From Ailurus styani (Eukaryota > Chordata > Mammalia > Carnivora > Ailuridae), in contig LNAC01000031.1 of assembly GCA_002007465.1 (NCBI GenBank), positions 5,087,685 through 5,151,684 on the forward strand: 64,000 nt of DNA, given 5' to 3'. The notes beneath the pieces are model-generated. The model ran no database searches, was not told where the DNA came from, and saw only the letters and a list, made by a program, of their open reading frames with translations. This document shows positions 24,501 through 36,210 of the stretch, piece after piece. The translations under genes were made by a program, and so were the position numbers. The stretch's first letter is position 1. Every line of letters starts with the position of its first letter.

Positions 24501-24620
24501 TTTTAGACATGTTAAGTTTGAGTTGTCCGTGAGGCATTCGAATGGAAATGTCATGTAGGTGGTTGGCTCTGTGGGCCTGAAACTCAGAAGAGTCTGAGCT
24601 CCAGGGCATGGGTGTTCCCT

Positions 24621-25309
24621 AAAGCACTAGAAATTGCTGTACTGGCTCAGGTACAGAATGCCAAGATCAATGTGAAGCAGGCTGAAGATCACAATCTGTG
24701 GCACTCTTTACACTGACATTTGGAGAGAGAGGACAGTGGTCGCTCCTTTCCTAAGCACAGCTGCTCTTTCTCTGTTGCCTGCCATAAAGACAGAAATGGA
24801 CACGCCATCTGTCCTGTTCTTTTACAATGGCTGCACCTAGCAGACCCCCCGGCTGAATTCTACAGGTGGGATGAAATTAATGCCACTGCTTCCATTCTTC
24901 TCTCCCTAGAGCCCCTTCTTTCTCACCTGGACTTTACCTCTGATCCTGCCTTCCCAGAAACTCACTCCATGATATGGTCCCACACCACTGATAACAACAA
25001 AGTACTTGGATGGGTCCTGCTGTCCCTCTAGGACGCAGAATTATCCCACCTATATGCAGGGAAGGATAGAACATCCAGGTTCCTCCAGCATGTTTTTTCC
25101 CTTTAGAACATTAAATTCTGTTGTCCTGCACAGGAAAAATCTAACAAATAGCTTCTAGCGGAAAGACATTCCATTGGAAGCATATATACTCCCTGGTTCC
25201 TGGCTCTGTGCACACAAGCCACATCCTTTAGAATGCAGCCCTTGCTAATTTCCTTAACTTACAAAGAGCACCTTCTAGCCAGTTAAAAAGAGCTCAACAT
25301 AAAATAAAA
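24621..25309. other. Unassigned intronic sequence
   Basis: No exon recognised. The 103-codon frame at 24720-25031 has no similarity I know and no splice context. Confidence 0.5.
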
Positions 25310-26250
25310 GTGGGTCCAGGATTCGCACAGGCAGTTCACCGAAAAGAAGTATAAGTAGCTCACAGATGTGAAAGACAGTCTTACTAGTAATTAAATAAAT
25401 GCATGCAACACTGAAGGAGGTGCCTGTTTTAATCTGTCAGAGCGGCAAACATTTTACAATTGTACGACAGTCAGACAACTTTGAAGGTGTGACTTTATGA
25501 GTTCCCACCCTGCATCTGCAGCGTTTTCACACTCAGTTTCTTCCTCTTCACAACTAAGGAGGAAAATAGGAAAAGGGCTAAGTAGAAGGGTAAGGATGGT
25601 AAACAGACATAGATCTCAAGAAAGGGATAACGCTGCACGCTGGGTTAGAGAAAGCTGGTGTTAGTCTTAAGTACAACAGAATCTAGGGGCAGATCTGTGC
25701 TTAGGAGTTTTGGAGGGGGAGGAAGGCAATTTTAAGAAGTGCTAAACTAGGTTATAAGTTGGGTTAAATTTTTTAAATGTTTGAGAAATGCAAGTAAATA
25801 ATGAAATTTCTTGTTTAGATTTTGCACTGTGCGTCTTTAAATGTGACCTTCTGTAGAACGCTGGCTTATTTGAATTATCTGATAATACCTATTTTTGGAG
25901 TGGGTATATGGAAAACTCTCAATCACCATTAGTGGAAATGTAATTGGTGGGATATTTTTGGAGGGTTGGTGATTTCACAACATCTCTCAAAATTAAAAAC
26001 ACAGCACTTTTATCAAGCAATCCCATTGGTAGGAATTTACCCATTAAACCCTCATAAAAGTGCATGCCACAATGTGCTTAAGATGAAACTCATGGTAGCA
26101 TTTTTTGTAGTAGTATAGAAAAAGGGGGAAAAACTAGAAACCTAAGGATACATCAATAAAAAGCTGATTAAATAAATTTTGGTATAGACATTTAACAGAA
26201 TTCTGTTGGTCTTTTACAAAGAACGAGGTCAATCGAAATGTCCTGACATC

Positions 26251-26432
26251 AGGGTGTCTGGGTGGCTCTGTCAGTTAAGTGTCTGCCTTCAGCTCCAGGT
26301 CATGGTCCTGGAGTCCCAGGATTGAGACCCATATTGGGCTACCTGCTCAGTGAGGAGTCTGTTTCTTCCTCTGACCCTCCCCCCTCTCATGCTCTCTCTC
26401 TCAAATAAATAAATAAATCTTTATAAAAAATA
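26251..26432 (+). repeat. CanSINE, older copy
   Basis: Diverged head 'gggtgtctgggtggctctgt' and an AAATAAATAA tail. Approximate TSD around 'tgacatca' on both sides. Confidence 0.9.
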
Positions 26433-26492
26433 AACAAATGTTTTTGACATCAAAAGATGTCAAGATATTACTATATGAAAAAGTACATAAGG

Positions 26493-26669
26493 GACGCCTG
26501 GGTGGCTCAGTTGGTTAAGCGTCTGCCTTCTGCTCAGGTCATGATCTCAGGGTCCTGGGATCAAGTCCCATATCAGGGTCCCTGCTCAGTGGGAGCCTGC
26601 TTCTCCCTCTCCCCAGGGGGGAGCTGCTCCCCCTACTTGTGCTCTCTCTCAAATAAATAAATCTTTTTT
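26493..26669 (+). repeat. CanSINE
   Basis: Forward copy with head 'gacgcctgggtggctcagtt'. Short TSD aagt[a/g]cataa around 26480-26490 and 26672-26681. Confidence 0.92.
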
Positions 26670-26838
26670 TAAGTGCATAATAATGCATGCAATATACTCA
26701 TTCCTATATCTATATTTTTTAAAAAGGAACGTGTAAAATTTTCTTTTTGGAATACTCAGGAAAATGTTAATGGTGGTTACCATTGTGGAGAAGCAGGGGT
26801 TTGGGTGGGAAGTGGAAGATTTTACTTTTTACTTTTTT

Positions 26839-27036
26839 TTATTTTTTAAAGATTTTTATTTATTTATTTAACAGAGAGAGAGAGAGATCACAAGTAGGCA
26901 GAGAGGCAGGCAGAGAGAGCAGGGAAAGCAGGCTCCCTGCTGAGCAGAGAGCCGATATGGGGCTCCATCCCAGGACCCTGAGATTGTGACCTGAGCTGAA
27001 GGCAGAGGCTTAACCCACTGAGCCACCCACGCGTCC
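26839..27036 (-). repeat. CanSINE with T-rich TSD
   Basis: Reverse CanSINE from a T-rich start to 'gccacccacgcgtccc'. Flanks share 'tttactttt(t)actttt' on both sides. Confidence 0.92.
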
Positions 27037-27100
27037 CTTTACTTTTACTTTTATGTCCGTGGGTATGTTTTAAAGAAATGACACCTTATGTAGACATTAC

Positions 27101-28349
27101 TGGGAATTCTACATGCAGCTATGTTGTGTAAGCTCTGGTTTGTCTTTAATGACAGGATGGTATGTGACTCTACTATTTCTTAGTTCTGGTGTTTGCTTAC
27201 CTACCACCATCCATAAACCGTCACCAAGTAGACAGCAAATTTCTGGATCTTCCCACTGTTTTCTGGCCATGCGACATCATTTTTAATTGTTTTGTATTCA
27301 GAACTGATAGTTTCTTGAAAAGCCAAATACCCTTTGTACAGCGCCTGTCTGATACACTGAATGATGCATTTATTGGCTCTGTAAATAGACCTCTTACCTA
27401 TTCAATTTGGTGGTATAAGCAGTCTTTCTGAGTAGCATTGGAAAACAGGTCCTTGACTGTGAACAAAAGCGTAGGTATGCCAATTATCGATAACTGGGAA
27501 CTTTGCAAAGTCCTGCAATGAACCAACAAAAGCAGCTGGTCTAATATCTCAGTTGATGAGGCAGTGAGATTCGGAACCCTCGCTCATAGGCCAGGTCTTC
27601 AGACTTTCACACCCGGAACTAGCACTCCTGTGGAAAGTGAGATGCTGTGCTCACAGGTAGCCTTTTCAACGACGACAAATAGGACAGATTCAGCTGAAGG
27701 CGTGGAGACTAAAGAGCTTAAAAAAAGAAACGAACAACATTTTTCTGCAAGAGGAAGGGGTGCATTTTCATCTTTGGAATCTGAAAATAAATTCATAATT
27801 ACATATTGTACTTCTTTGGGAAAGATTTTTTTCTTCACCTTCTGGATGGAAAAAGTTATGATTTCTACACTACATGAACTGGCGTAAAGGTAATATGTGT
27901 GATTGTATTCTCTTTACTAATTATAAACACCTGAGTTGTATATATATGTATACATGTATGTATACATATATACAGTAAATATACATGTTTATATACTGAA
28001 TAAGGACGTTACCCTGAAATAGTAGTATCTAGCTATTTCGTCTAGTTGACAACACCAAAGAAGTTTGATTAGAAACTAACAAACAAATGCTCTACAGATT
28101 GGTTAAGGTAATAGAAGGCAGAGAAAAATATCTTTTCCATAAGAAAGATTGTGAGTCTGTGATTTAGAAACCCTGGATATTAGAAATTTAAAGTTCTTTT
28201 TCTTTAACCACAACCCACTCTTTTCTTTTGATGTGAACTCTTAGTTAAGGAAATTTATATAATTAGGGCCTGAGCAGTAAAAATTGCCATGTAGTTTCAG
28301 ATGTCTAGTTCACTTTCTGAATTTTTTTTTTTATTCTGGAGGAAATATT
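27101..28349. other. Unassigned intronic sequence with a TA-rich tract
   Basis: No exon recognised. Positions 27938-27996 form an alternating TA/CA-rich tract. The 107-codon frame at 27564-27887 and its antisense shadow resemble no known protein. Confidence 0.5.
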
Positions 28350-28560
28350 CACATAGTGGCTGCGAGCATGGGCTTTTGGTATTGGACAAGTTTGAATCCT
28401 ACTCCTAGCATTTTCTAGCAGAAGCATGTAATTCATCCTTTGTAATCCTCAGTTTCCACACTGTATTACTATGATAATAAGAGGAATTAGTCCTTAGGTT
28501 TTTGTGCACAATAAATGAGAAAATGTTTGTGTTCCATCAGTGTTAGCTATGTTTTCAGTT
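28350..28560 (-). repeat. MIR SINE, antisense
   Basis: Reverse MIR order: 'gcgagcatgggcttttggta', 'gtttgaatcctactcctagc', 'taatcctcagtttccacact', 'aataaatgagaaaatg'. Confidence 0.7.
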
Positions 28561-29060
28561 GAATTACTTTGGGTTGCAAGTAACAAAAAGCACAACTCAA
28601 ATAGACTACAATTATAAAGGGAATTTATTGGTTCATATAACTAGAAAATCTAGAGTTTAACTCGGTGGTTTAATCAAGTCATGAGAATTTAGTGTATTTC
28701 TGTCAATCCACCTAGCCTTCCCCATTATTAGCTTCATCCCAGGCTAATTCCTCTCATGAGCCAAACATGGCTGTCAACACTCTCACAGCCAGCTACATGT
28801 TTCCTCATTCTCATCCCAGAGGAACGACTGAGCCTATTCCAGCATTCTCAACCAAGACCAAAGACCTACCCTGACTGGGAGAGCTTCAGTCACTTTCCTA
28901 ACCCTGAGCCAGTCATTTGGCCAGGGCGTTAGATGGGCCTAATCTTTGTGACATTCTCTACCCTCAAGATGAAGAACAAGTTAGTTTCCCACAACCACAG
29001 TGATTACCAAGAGGAAACTGAGAACTATTAGGAGGAGAAAATTGGAAACCCTGCTTGGAA
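28561..29060. repeat. Old interspersed repeat of uncertain family
   Basis: Begins 'gggttgcaagtaacaaaaag' and 'gggaatttattggttcatat', words I recognise from a common old mammalian repeat whose name I cannot fix. Further matches ('gctgtcaacactctcacagc', 'gagccagtcatttggccagg') suggest it spans about 500 bp. Confidence 0.45.
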
Positions 29061-30209
29061 GGTAGTCAATACATGTAGCATTGTGATCACTGTTGTCCAG
29101 CCACTACAGAAAGGGCTATCCACTGCCCAGGCAGGAAGTTACCTGTGCCCCTGGGTGGGCTCAGAGAATACTTATGCCAAAAAAAAAACTTGTTAAAATT
29201 TCTGTCAGAAGCAGAGCGATTTCAAGAAACATGCATGCACGTACACACGCACACAGACACACACACAACCGCTTGCCAAGTTGAATAGTATATATTTCTG
29301 TAAAAAATCAAAACTTCCCTACACTGAATACCTATTACTGAGAGACATTTGACCATTTTGGATTTTCAGTTTAATACTAAGCTGTGAGGAAGTTTTTAAA
29401 AATTCAAAGAGACATCCAGCATCATTATGTACTCATATGACATCAATCAAGTTTTGGCAGTTTAGAAGATGTCTTTTTTGCAATTAGTTCTGAGAGCACT
29501 TAAGCTGTTATTCACTTTGTTCTAGCAATGTCTTTGGAACTCTTAAAGAATACCAGTTAATTGAATAATTTAAACAAGCATTTATTTACATTGTATTTAC
29601 TTCACTGCTACAGTCAACTCGTGATAATTTCTAGGATCTACTATTTATTTATAGAAGATCTTGCTTTAACATTTATTAATCCAATCGATTTTATTTATGT
29701 ATGGAAAACCCTCATAAAATACCTTTCTCTATGATAGACTATGTGCCAAGTAAATAAAATTAACACTCCTCTGGTAACATTTCAGAATTTGAAGTTTCAC
29801 AAACAAGTGTAAAAACGTATTGCAAAAGGAAATAGAAATGTATTTTTGATTTCTTGTTTTTCTTATTATTCATACCACTGCTCCTAGTCCTCTCACCCAC
29901 TGTAAGAATAATTGCGAATATACTTTCCTCACAAAATCGTGCTCAGATGAGAGCATTTCTATTCATGGATGAGGGATGCTGAAGATCTGTGAAAATTGAG
30001 AAATGTCCATATTTATTCCTGACAAATGACTTCCTACAACTGTTCAGACTTTTCTCCTTTAAAGTGCTTCCTTTGTGAATGTGTCTTAAATTCTCAACTA
30101 GATACTAATCTATCTTTCATACCACTTAGTTTATGTTCTTATCTGTAATCAGACCATATTCTGAAGAGCATAAAGGCAGGGTCTAAATATTACATTTTTA
30201 GCAAGGATA
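29061..30209. other. Unassigned intronic sequence
   Basis: Contains a short CA-rich tract at 29232-29270. Otherwise AT-rich with no recognised exon or repeat family. Confidence 0.5.
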
Positions 30210-30545
30210 CTGTTTCACAGAGATTATTTTATTTAATTTTCACAACAACTCTTTCAGGTAGGTGTTATTTTTATCCTAATTTTGTAAGGTGAGAACTTAA
30301 GCTATTGGGTGATGGAGCAAAAATTGAAAGAAAAAAAGTCTGACTAGAATCTACTCTCTTTCCCTTTGATCAAGTGAGCAGAAAATTTGAAAGTAATGTA
30401 GATGAACCACCTCTTTCTACAAGTGAGGAATTGAGCATCAAAGAGGATGGTTATTTGCCTGAGATAGTAAAGCTCGTTCTATGGAGGGATAGAAAGTAAA
30501 CACAAGTCTTGTGACTTCTAACCTAAAGTGTGGTTACTGTTCCCA
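30210..30545 (+). repeat. MIR fragments (two)
   Basis: About 30210-30305 ('tttaattttcacaacaactc', 'caggtaggtgttatttttat') and about 30400-30545 ('acaagtgaggaattgagcat', 'ttgtgacttctaacc') each follow part of MIR. The gap between is unmatched. Confidence 0.55.
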
Positions 30546-30834
30546 TCCTTCTCAGTTAACTGCAGTTGAAATGGTTATAGAAGTCCTACTCCAAAATTGC
30601 TTTGATTAAACATAATTAATATATAACTATATCCTTTACACCATCATTCTCCTTTCTCGTCTGTGAAATGTGGGGAGGAAAGGGGATGGTGAGGCAGGTT
30701 AGGTTAATTTATCACTGACGTGCCCTCTATGAGGTGTATCTTTATAATTATTAAGCAAAAACCAAATTAGAATCGTTGCCCCCTATCAAAGACTAGGTCA
30801 TTTACACAAAAGAATTAGCTGTATAAAAACTTTT

Positions 30835-31915
30835 TAAAGCTTTTCACTTTAGAGTTTTTTTAGATGTACAGAAAAGTTATGAAGATGGAACAGGTGATTC
30901 CCATATATCCCACACACAATTTCCCCTGCTGCTTACATATTACATTAATTAGTATGGTACATTTGTCCCATTAGATGAACCAGTTTTAATACATTAATAT
31001 TAGCTAAAGTTCATATTCAGACCATTAGTTTTCACCAAAGGTCCATTTTCTGTTCAAGGATCTCATCCAGAATACCACCTTTCATTTATAATGTTTTCAT
31101 GTCTCTTTAGGCTCCTCATGGCAGTGACCATTTTTCAGACTTTTCCTGTTTTTGATGGCCTTGACAGTTTTGAGTCATACTGTCAGATATTTTATAGAAT
31201 ATCCTTCAATTTGGGTTTGTCTGGTGTCTTCCTTATGGTTAGGCAGAGGTTGTGTGTTTTGGGAAGAAGACCACAGAGGTCAAGGGCCACTGTCATCACA
31301 GACTACAAAGGGAACATGCTATCAGCATGACTTCTCTGCATTAATTTTAACCTTGATCCCCTGGTTGAGGTAGTATTTGTGATGTTTCTCCCTCCTCTCC
31401 TCTTCGGAACCCACTCTATGCAGCCCACATTTAAGAGCTGGGGTGATATGCGCAAATTCCCGAGGAGCAGTGTCTACATAAATTATTTTGAATTCTTTTG
31501 CACCACAGATATGTCTAGTCTCCCCATTTCTTTCTATTTTTAAAAGGTTTTATTTATTTAAGAGAGAGAGCACAAGTTGGGGGAGGGGTGGATGGAGAGG
31601 GAGAACCAGACTCCCTGCTGAGCAGGAAGCTGGACTCAGGACTTAATCCCGGGACCGGGGATCATGACCTGCGCCAAAGGCAGATGCTTAACTGACTGAG
31701 CCACCCAGGTGCCCCTCCCCATTTATTTCTGTATTCAATTATTTATTCAAATCATTTGTTTATATCAGTATGGAATCATAGATATTTATTTTATACTCTG
31801 TGCTATAATCCAGTACTGTGTTACTTATTTTGTTGCTGGAAAACTCTCAGTAACTTCTTCCACCAGGGTTTGCAAAGATGGAAAATACTGAAATAAAATC
31901 CCAGTATTCACAGAG
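30835..31915 (-). repeat. Old L1 3' UTR relic, antisense, split by a SINE
   Basis: Matches a remembered old-LINE 3' UTR in reverse: 'agatgtacagaaaagttatg', 'tagtatggtacatttgtccc', 'tcatgtctctttaggctcct', 'tttttgatggccttgacagt'. After the SINE: 'tatcagtatggaatcataga', 'tactctgtgctataatccag'. Open frames at 31091-31373 are by-products of this repeat. Confidence 0.65.
31536..31714 (-). repeat. CanSINE with TSD
   Basis: Reverse CanSINE of the older type, with TSD ctccccattt[c/a]tttct at 31520-31535 and 31715-31730. Confidence 0.92.
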
Positions 31916-32524
31916 GTCCCCTTTGTGCCAGGCTCCACTGCAGTTCCATGTCTATGCTTTGGTCTTACCTGTGAGGAATACCTTGCTATTTGCACAGCTG
32001 AGCATAGGAGATCCTGTTTCAACCACACTGGTGCACCTACAGCCATGAGATTGTTTAAAAGTCATAGAATATATGTGAGTTTCATCTTAAATGTAAATGG
32101 GACTGGCAAATGGATGTGCTTTACCTCATGTAAAAGCATTTATTGAATCAAAGAAATTTATAGAACTCCATTCCATAGTACCCTCAATACTATTATCAAA
32201 GGGTAGAAAGAGCAGAAATCAGTATTATTTTTAAGTCTTTGAATTATTAGAATAATACTATACATTTGTTGAAAAATTTGAAAACTTTTGAAAAACAGGA
32301 AGAAAGTAAAATTGCTTTTCATCTCGTTTTCCACAGGAATAACCCCGATTAATATGTCATATTTCCTTTCTGTATCTTTCTCGATGCATAGATATATTTA
32401 ACCTAATTAGTATCATTCTGTACGCAGGTTTTTTGTCATACTTTTCACCTCGCTGCTTTTTCCTAAGCATGTGCCCATATGATTAAAAATGCTCCATAAG
32501 AATCATTTTAAATGATTCCATGAA
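31916..32524. other. Unassigned intronic sequence
   Basis: No exon recognised. The region around 32260-32480 ('aaaatttgaaaacttttgaa', 'gtacgcaggttttttgtcat') may be an old LINE piece but is not assignable. Confidence 0.4.
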
Positions 32525-32800
32525 CAGAAGAAACTGGAGTCTGAGAGCAGGCAGGAAGTTATGGAGGGCCTGAGCAGTAGATGAGACATAGACTGGATTG
32601 ATGGAAAACGTTGACCAAAGAAACATTTTTAAGAGGTAATTGGTAGGATTTCATGGTTGCCCGCTGGGAGTCCAGGAGTAATAGGTGCAGGTTTTCGAGT
32701 TTAGGTGGCTAGGTATTCCATAATGATGTCTCAAACCCACATCCAGAGCAAAATGGAAAAGAAGTAGGTTGGAGGAAGAGAGGACTTCTCGTTTATCGCC
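32525..32800 (-). repeat. L2 fragment, antisense
   Basis: Diverged antisense L2 words: 'aggaagttatggagggcctg', 'gttgcccgctgggagtccag', 'gcaggttttcgagtttagg'. Confidence 0.45.
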
Positions 32801-32957
32801 ACAAAACACCTTGTCTTGTTTCTCCATGGTGACATTTAAACTTTACATGAAAAACTATTTCAATGGTAGTCTTAGAAAGCAAAGACTATAATCAAACATT
32901 GATGTTCTCCATAGCATTAATTCTGTGCTGGGCATCCATAGGGGATTTAAAAATGGT

Positions 32958-32991
32958 GGGCGAGGGAGGAAGGGAGAGGGGGAGGGAGGGG
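32958..32991 (+). other. G-rich tract with G-quadruplex motif
   Basis: Six runs of three or more G within 34 bases, with loops of 1 to 5 bases (GGG cga GGG aggaa GGG aga GGGGG a GGG a GGGG). It fits the usual G3+N1-7 pattern on the + strand, the predicted sense strand of the gene. Confidence 0.85.
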
Positions 32992-34010
32992 ATGAGTGAG
33001 GGAGGGAAATGCTGAATGAGGATGAGGTCAACTTTGGGTGTTTGCGGGAGTGTGTGGTTGGAGATCAATACTAAAATTTGTTTATTTCCCATTCAGAAAA
33101 ACTACCATCTCCAGACGTTTCTCCCGAGAAAACCAAGTGGTGAAATAGAGAAAATAGAGTTTATGTTGTCTAGAGCTTTTTATTATTCTTTGGGAAGATT
33201 CCTGTATAATTTTACCACAAGGATGGATAGGCTATTCCCACAAAGTTAATACCTGGTCGAAACACTAAAATATTGCTCTGGTTCTTTGTTGTTTTCTGGA
33301 GTTAACTTTGAGAGAAATAATAGAGTTCTCAAAAAGAAACTGAAATAAAAAATGTTTGTGCTCCAGAGAAAAAAAGTAAAAACTGTAGGATTGTCCCAAA
33401 AGAAGTAGAGATATGCTTTTAAATCTATAAGAAGTTTTGTTCATCATGAAAGCTAGGTTGCTGTGGATCCCTGTACTGCCACTTTTATAGATATGAACGC
33501 ATAGAAACACTACAAGTATTTTCCCAAATGTTTAACATCAAGAATAACATCTGTTACACAAGCTTCTGTCTCTCAGTTTGTTGGAATCTCATAAATTCAA
33601 GTCCTCTGAAACAAAATGTTTCCTTTGCACATATTGCTCAAATTTTGGAAATCATAGAGCCAGTCTAATTTATTCAAACACTTATTGGCAAAAGTATTCA
33701 TGGCAAGGAAGATAAAAATCAATAAACAAATTGTTTATTGTACATGATGCCTTTTTCTGACAAATCTTTTCTTCCTGGAGGTGGTTTTTTTGCTGAGAGC
33801 TCCGCACTTTAATGCAGCTTGATTTTCACTGGGGAAGAAAGAGTGTTCTTGGGAGCTCACCAAAAGATGAAAGTTCGGAAGAGTTAAACACAAAATCTAT
33901 CATGCTCTCAGATCTAACAAATATTTTGGTGAAATAATGAAGATAACACTCATCCAGTAATATAATGGCACTGAAGGCAGAAGAGTCACCCTAAGCATGA
34001 TGTATTTGCT
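32992..34010. other. Unassigned intronic sequence
   Basis: AT-rich with no recognised exon or repeat. Short frames at 33016-33249 and 33265-33510 are unsupported. Confidence 0.5.
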
Positions 34011-34195
34011 TTTTTTTTTAAGATTTTATTTATTTGAGAGGGAGAGAGAAAGAGAAAACAGGAGCAGGGATGGGCCAAGGGAGAAGCAGACTCCCTGCTG
34101 AGCGGGGAGCCCAACATGGGGCTCGATCCCAGGACCCTGGGATCATGACCTGAGCCGAAGGCAGATGCTTAACCTACTGAGCCACCCAGGTGCCC
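34011..34195 (-). repeat. CanSINE
   Basis: Reverse CanSINE with all blocks, from oligo-T/AAGATTTTATT to 'gccacccaggtgccc'. TSD unclear. Confidence 0.92.
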
Positions 34196-34309
34196 TTAAG
34201 CACAACAGACTTTGCATCTCTGATTAGCCATCAATGAACACTAGCAGTGGTATATACACAATATATATTATAATTTTTTAAAGGCAGAAGAACCCTACTT
34301 TGCTTTTGT

Positions 34310-34673
34310 AAACCACTTACTCTTGACAAACACTGTACATTATATTATTTCTTTTCATTTTCACAAGCTTCTTTTTTAAAGAAGAAAATGAGGTCCCTAG
34401 GGGTCCAAACACTTTTCCTCTGCCTCAGAGCAGAGTTAATAGTGTAATGAGGCCTTGTGTTCAGGTCTTTGTGTTTTGACTCCTATAATCTTCCCTCCGT
34501 TTTAGAATAGCTCTCCTCACCTCCTGCCCCCAAATAATTTCTTACACTTAACAAAGCACTTTTACATATTTTACCCCACCATTGAAACAGCCCTTACCTT
34601 TGTAAGGTATATATTGCTCCATGTTAAAGAGAAAACAAAGGTGTAGAGGGGATCAGTATCTGGGGCTCAAGTG
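34310..34673 (+). repeat. MIR fragments
   Basis: Two weak MIR-like blocks: 'aacactgtacattatattat' with 'agaagaaaatgaggtcccta' (about 34320-34500), and 'cacttttacatattttaccc' with 'gagaaaacaaaggtgtagag' (about 34545-34660). The second may resume after the SINE at 34925. Confidence 0.5.
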
Positions 34674-34687
34674 AAATAGTTGACCTC

Positions 34688-34910
34688 GGGACGCCTGGGT
34701 GGCTCAGTGGGTTAGGCCTCTGCCTTCGGCTCAGGTCATGATCCCAGGGTCCTGGGATCGAGTCCCTCCTTGGGCTCCTTGCTCGGCAGGGAGCCTGCTT
34801 CTCCCTCTGCCTCTATCTGCCACTCTGCCTGCTTGTGCTCTCTCTCTCTCTCTGACAAATAAATAAATAAAATCTTTAAAAAAAATAGATCCTTGATAAT
34901 CAATAAAAAA
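34688..34910 (+). repeat. CanSINE with extra 3' sequence before a second A-run
   Basis: Perfect TSD aaatagttgacctc at 34674-34687 and 34911-34924. After the usual tail and A-run (to about 34885) comes a non-SINE segment, tagatccttgataatcaat, then a second A-run up to the TSD. Confidence 0.93.
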
Positions 34911-34924
34911 AAATAGTTGACCTC

Positions 34925-36059
34925 ACACCTGCCCTTCATCAAAGTCTGCACCTGGTTAACAGAAAGGCTGGTTCCAGGGTCTGATTCCAAAAAGGAGTGG
35001 TCCGTGTATGTAAAGATTGAGAAAAGAGAATTTCATTTGCTTTCCTTTGGCTGAAGTTATTTTATATGTTGTATGTGTGGGTGGAAAAAGTTATCTGCAA
35101 TAATGAAGTGATGCTCCACAAAAGTCAATTTAGCAGACAAGTCAAGGGTGAGTAATCAGTATTGTGGGAGTCCCAGAAAAGACGTTCTGGAGTACAGAAC
35201 TTTGTACTGTTTTCAGCAGTGGTTAAATATTGCTGCTTAGTGGGCCCGAGTATTTGTAGGCCCACTTCATCTGGTTTGGACTCTTGCAAATTCAAAATCC
35301 CAGAATTCAACCCAGGGTTGTGGTTCAGTTCTAAAATTACCTGCCGTAAAGCTTTGATGTGACCATATGATCAGCAGAAAGAAGCTTAGTGTATCTTTCT
35401 AGTTAGTCCATGGCTAACTTGTTAAGTACTAAAACATGCATCCTTCTTTCCCTGAGACGGTTTGGTTAATGCCTGGTTTTGCCTATAATTATTAAGAGCA
35501 CTCCCTTTGACTCTCGGTTTGAATGATAAATTATATGATTACCCTAACCATGAGACTTTTCCCCCAGTTCTTGCTGCAAATATTAATAAAAACATGACGT
35601 TATCCTCACTTTGTAATTGCAGAGCATTGACCTTATTTGACCTGTGGCTGGGGAGCTAGCATCTCGGGGGCATCGGTATGTGAACATCAGTGAACACTGC
35701 ACAGTACAGGGGAGGAGGAAATTGAGGCGTGGGGCGATTTCTGTCTATCTGCAGCCTCTTTGTGCCGCTTACCTTCTCCTACACTACTGCATCCTGAGTG
35801 CTCGTGTATTTCCCGTGCTACCTGACTGCTTTCTTATTTCTGTGCTTTTTTTGCTCATTCTTATTGCTCTTTTCTTTTCTTGATCTATTGTGTTATAAGA
35901 GTTAAAGCCTTCTTTCACCCGTCTCATACAAAGCCAAGGAAGGTAAGAAGGGGATCAGAGACCATAGCCATGCAAGGACACAGAGCCCGGAGCAGCTGGC
36001 CCTCATGTCCCAGAGCCACTCCAGGCTTCAGCAGTAGTAACTTATAGATACTCACTCTC
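34925..36059. other. Unassigned intronic sequence
   Basis: No recognised exon or repeat apart from a possible MIR continuation at the start. Frames at 35125-35362 and 35644-35883 are unsupported. Confidence 0.5.
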
Positions 36060-36210
36060 CTTTTTTTTCTTTAATTTAAATTCAGTTAACCAACATAAGA
36101 GTTCATCATTAGTTTCAGGTGAATTGTTCAATAATTTATCAGTTACATATGACACCCAGTGCTCATCATATCATGTAATACATCACATCACATCACTCTC
36201 CTGCCCAGCC
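36060..36210 (-). repeat. L1 3' end, strongly 5'-truncated, antisense
   Basis: Oligo-T, then 'aattcagttaaccaacataa', 'ttagtttcaggtgaattgtt' and 'acacccagtgctcatcatat': the reverse of the carnivore L1 3' end that appears forward at 54546-54660. Confidence 0.8.

Larger units (their letters stand above)
23195..24620 (-). repeat. Long L2 (LINE-2) element, antisense, split by two SINEs
   Basis: In + orientation it starts with the antisense L2 3' end ('cattcattaatccattcatc', 'gtgccaaatactttg'). After the first SINE it continues 'gtcagggaaggtttctctga', 'ttttgtaagctacaataagg' and 'ttttatgcaagagagtagc'. After the second it resumes 'gttttagacatgttaagttt'. The minus strand would carry the degraded L2 reverse transcriptase region; no intact frame remains. 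Confidence 0.75.
25310..27100 (+). repeat. Ancient L1 (L1M-type) 3' region, with three SINEs
   Basis: Pieces of the older L1 ORF2 end and 3' UTR appear in order: 'gcagttcaccgaaaagaagt', 'atcaagcaatcccattggta', 'ggatacatcaataaaaagct' and, after the SINEs, 'ggtggttaccattgtggaga'. About 25480-25900 does not match and may be an older insertion. CanSINEs at 26251, 26493 and 26839 interrupt it. Confidence 0.65.
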
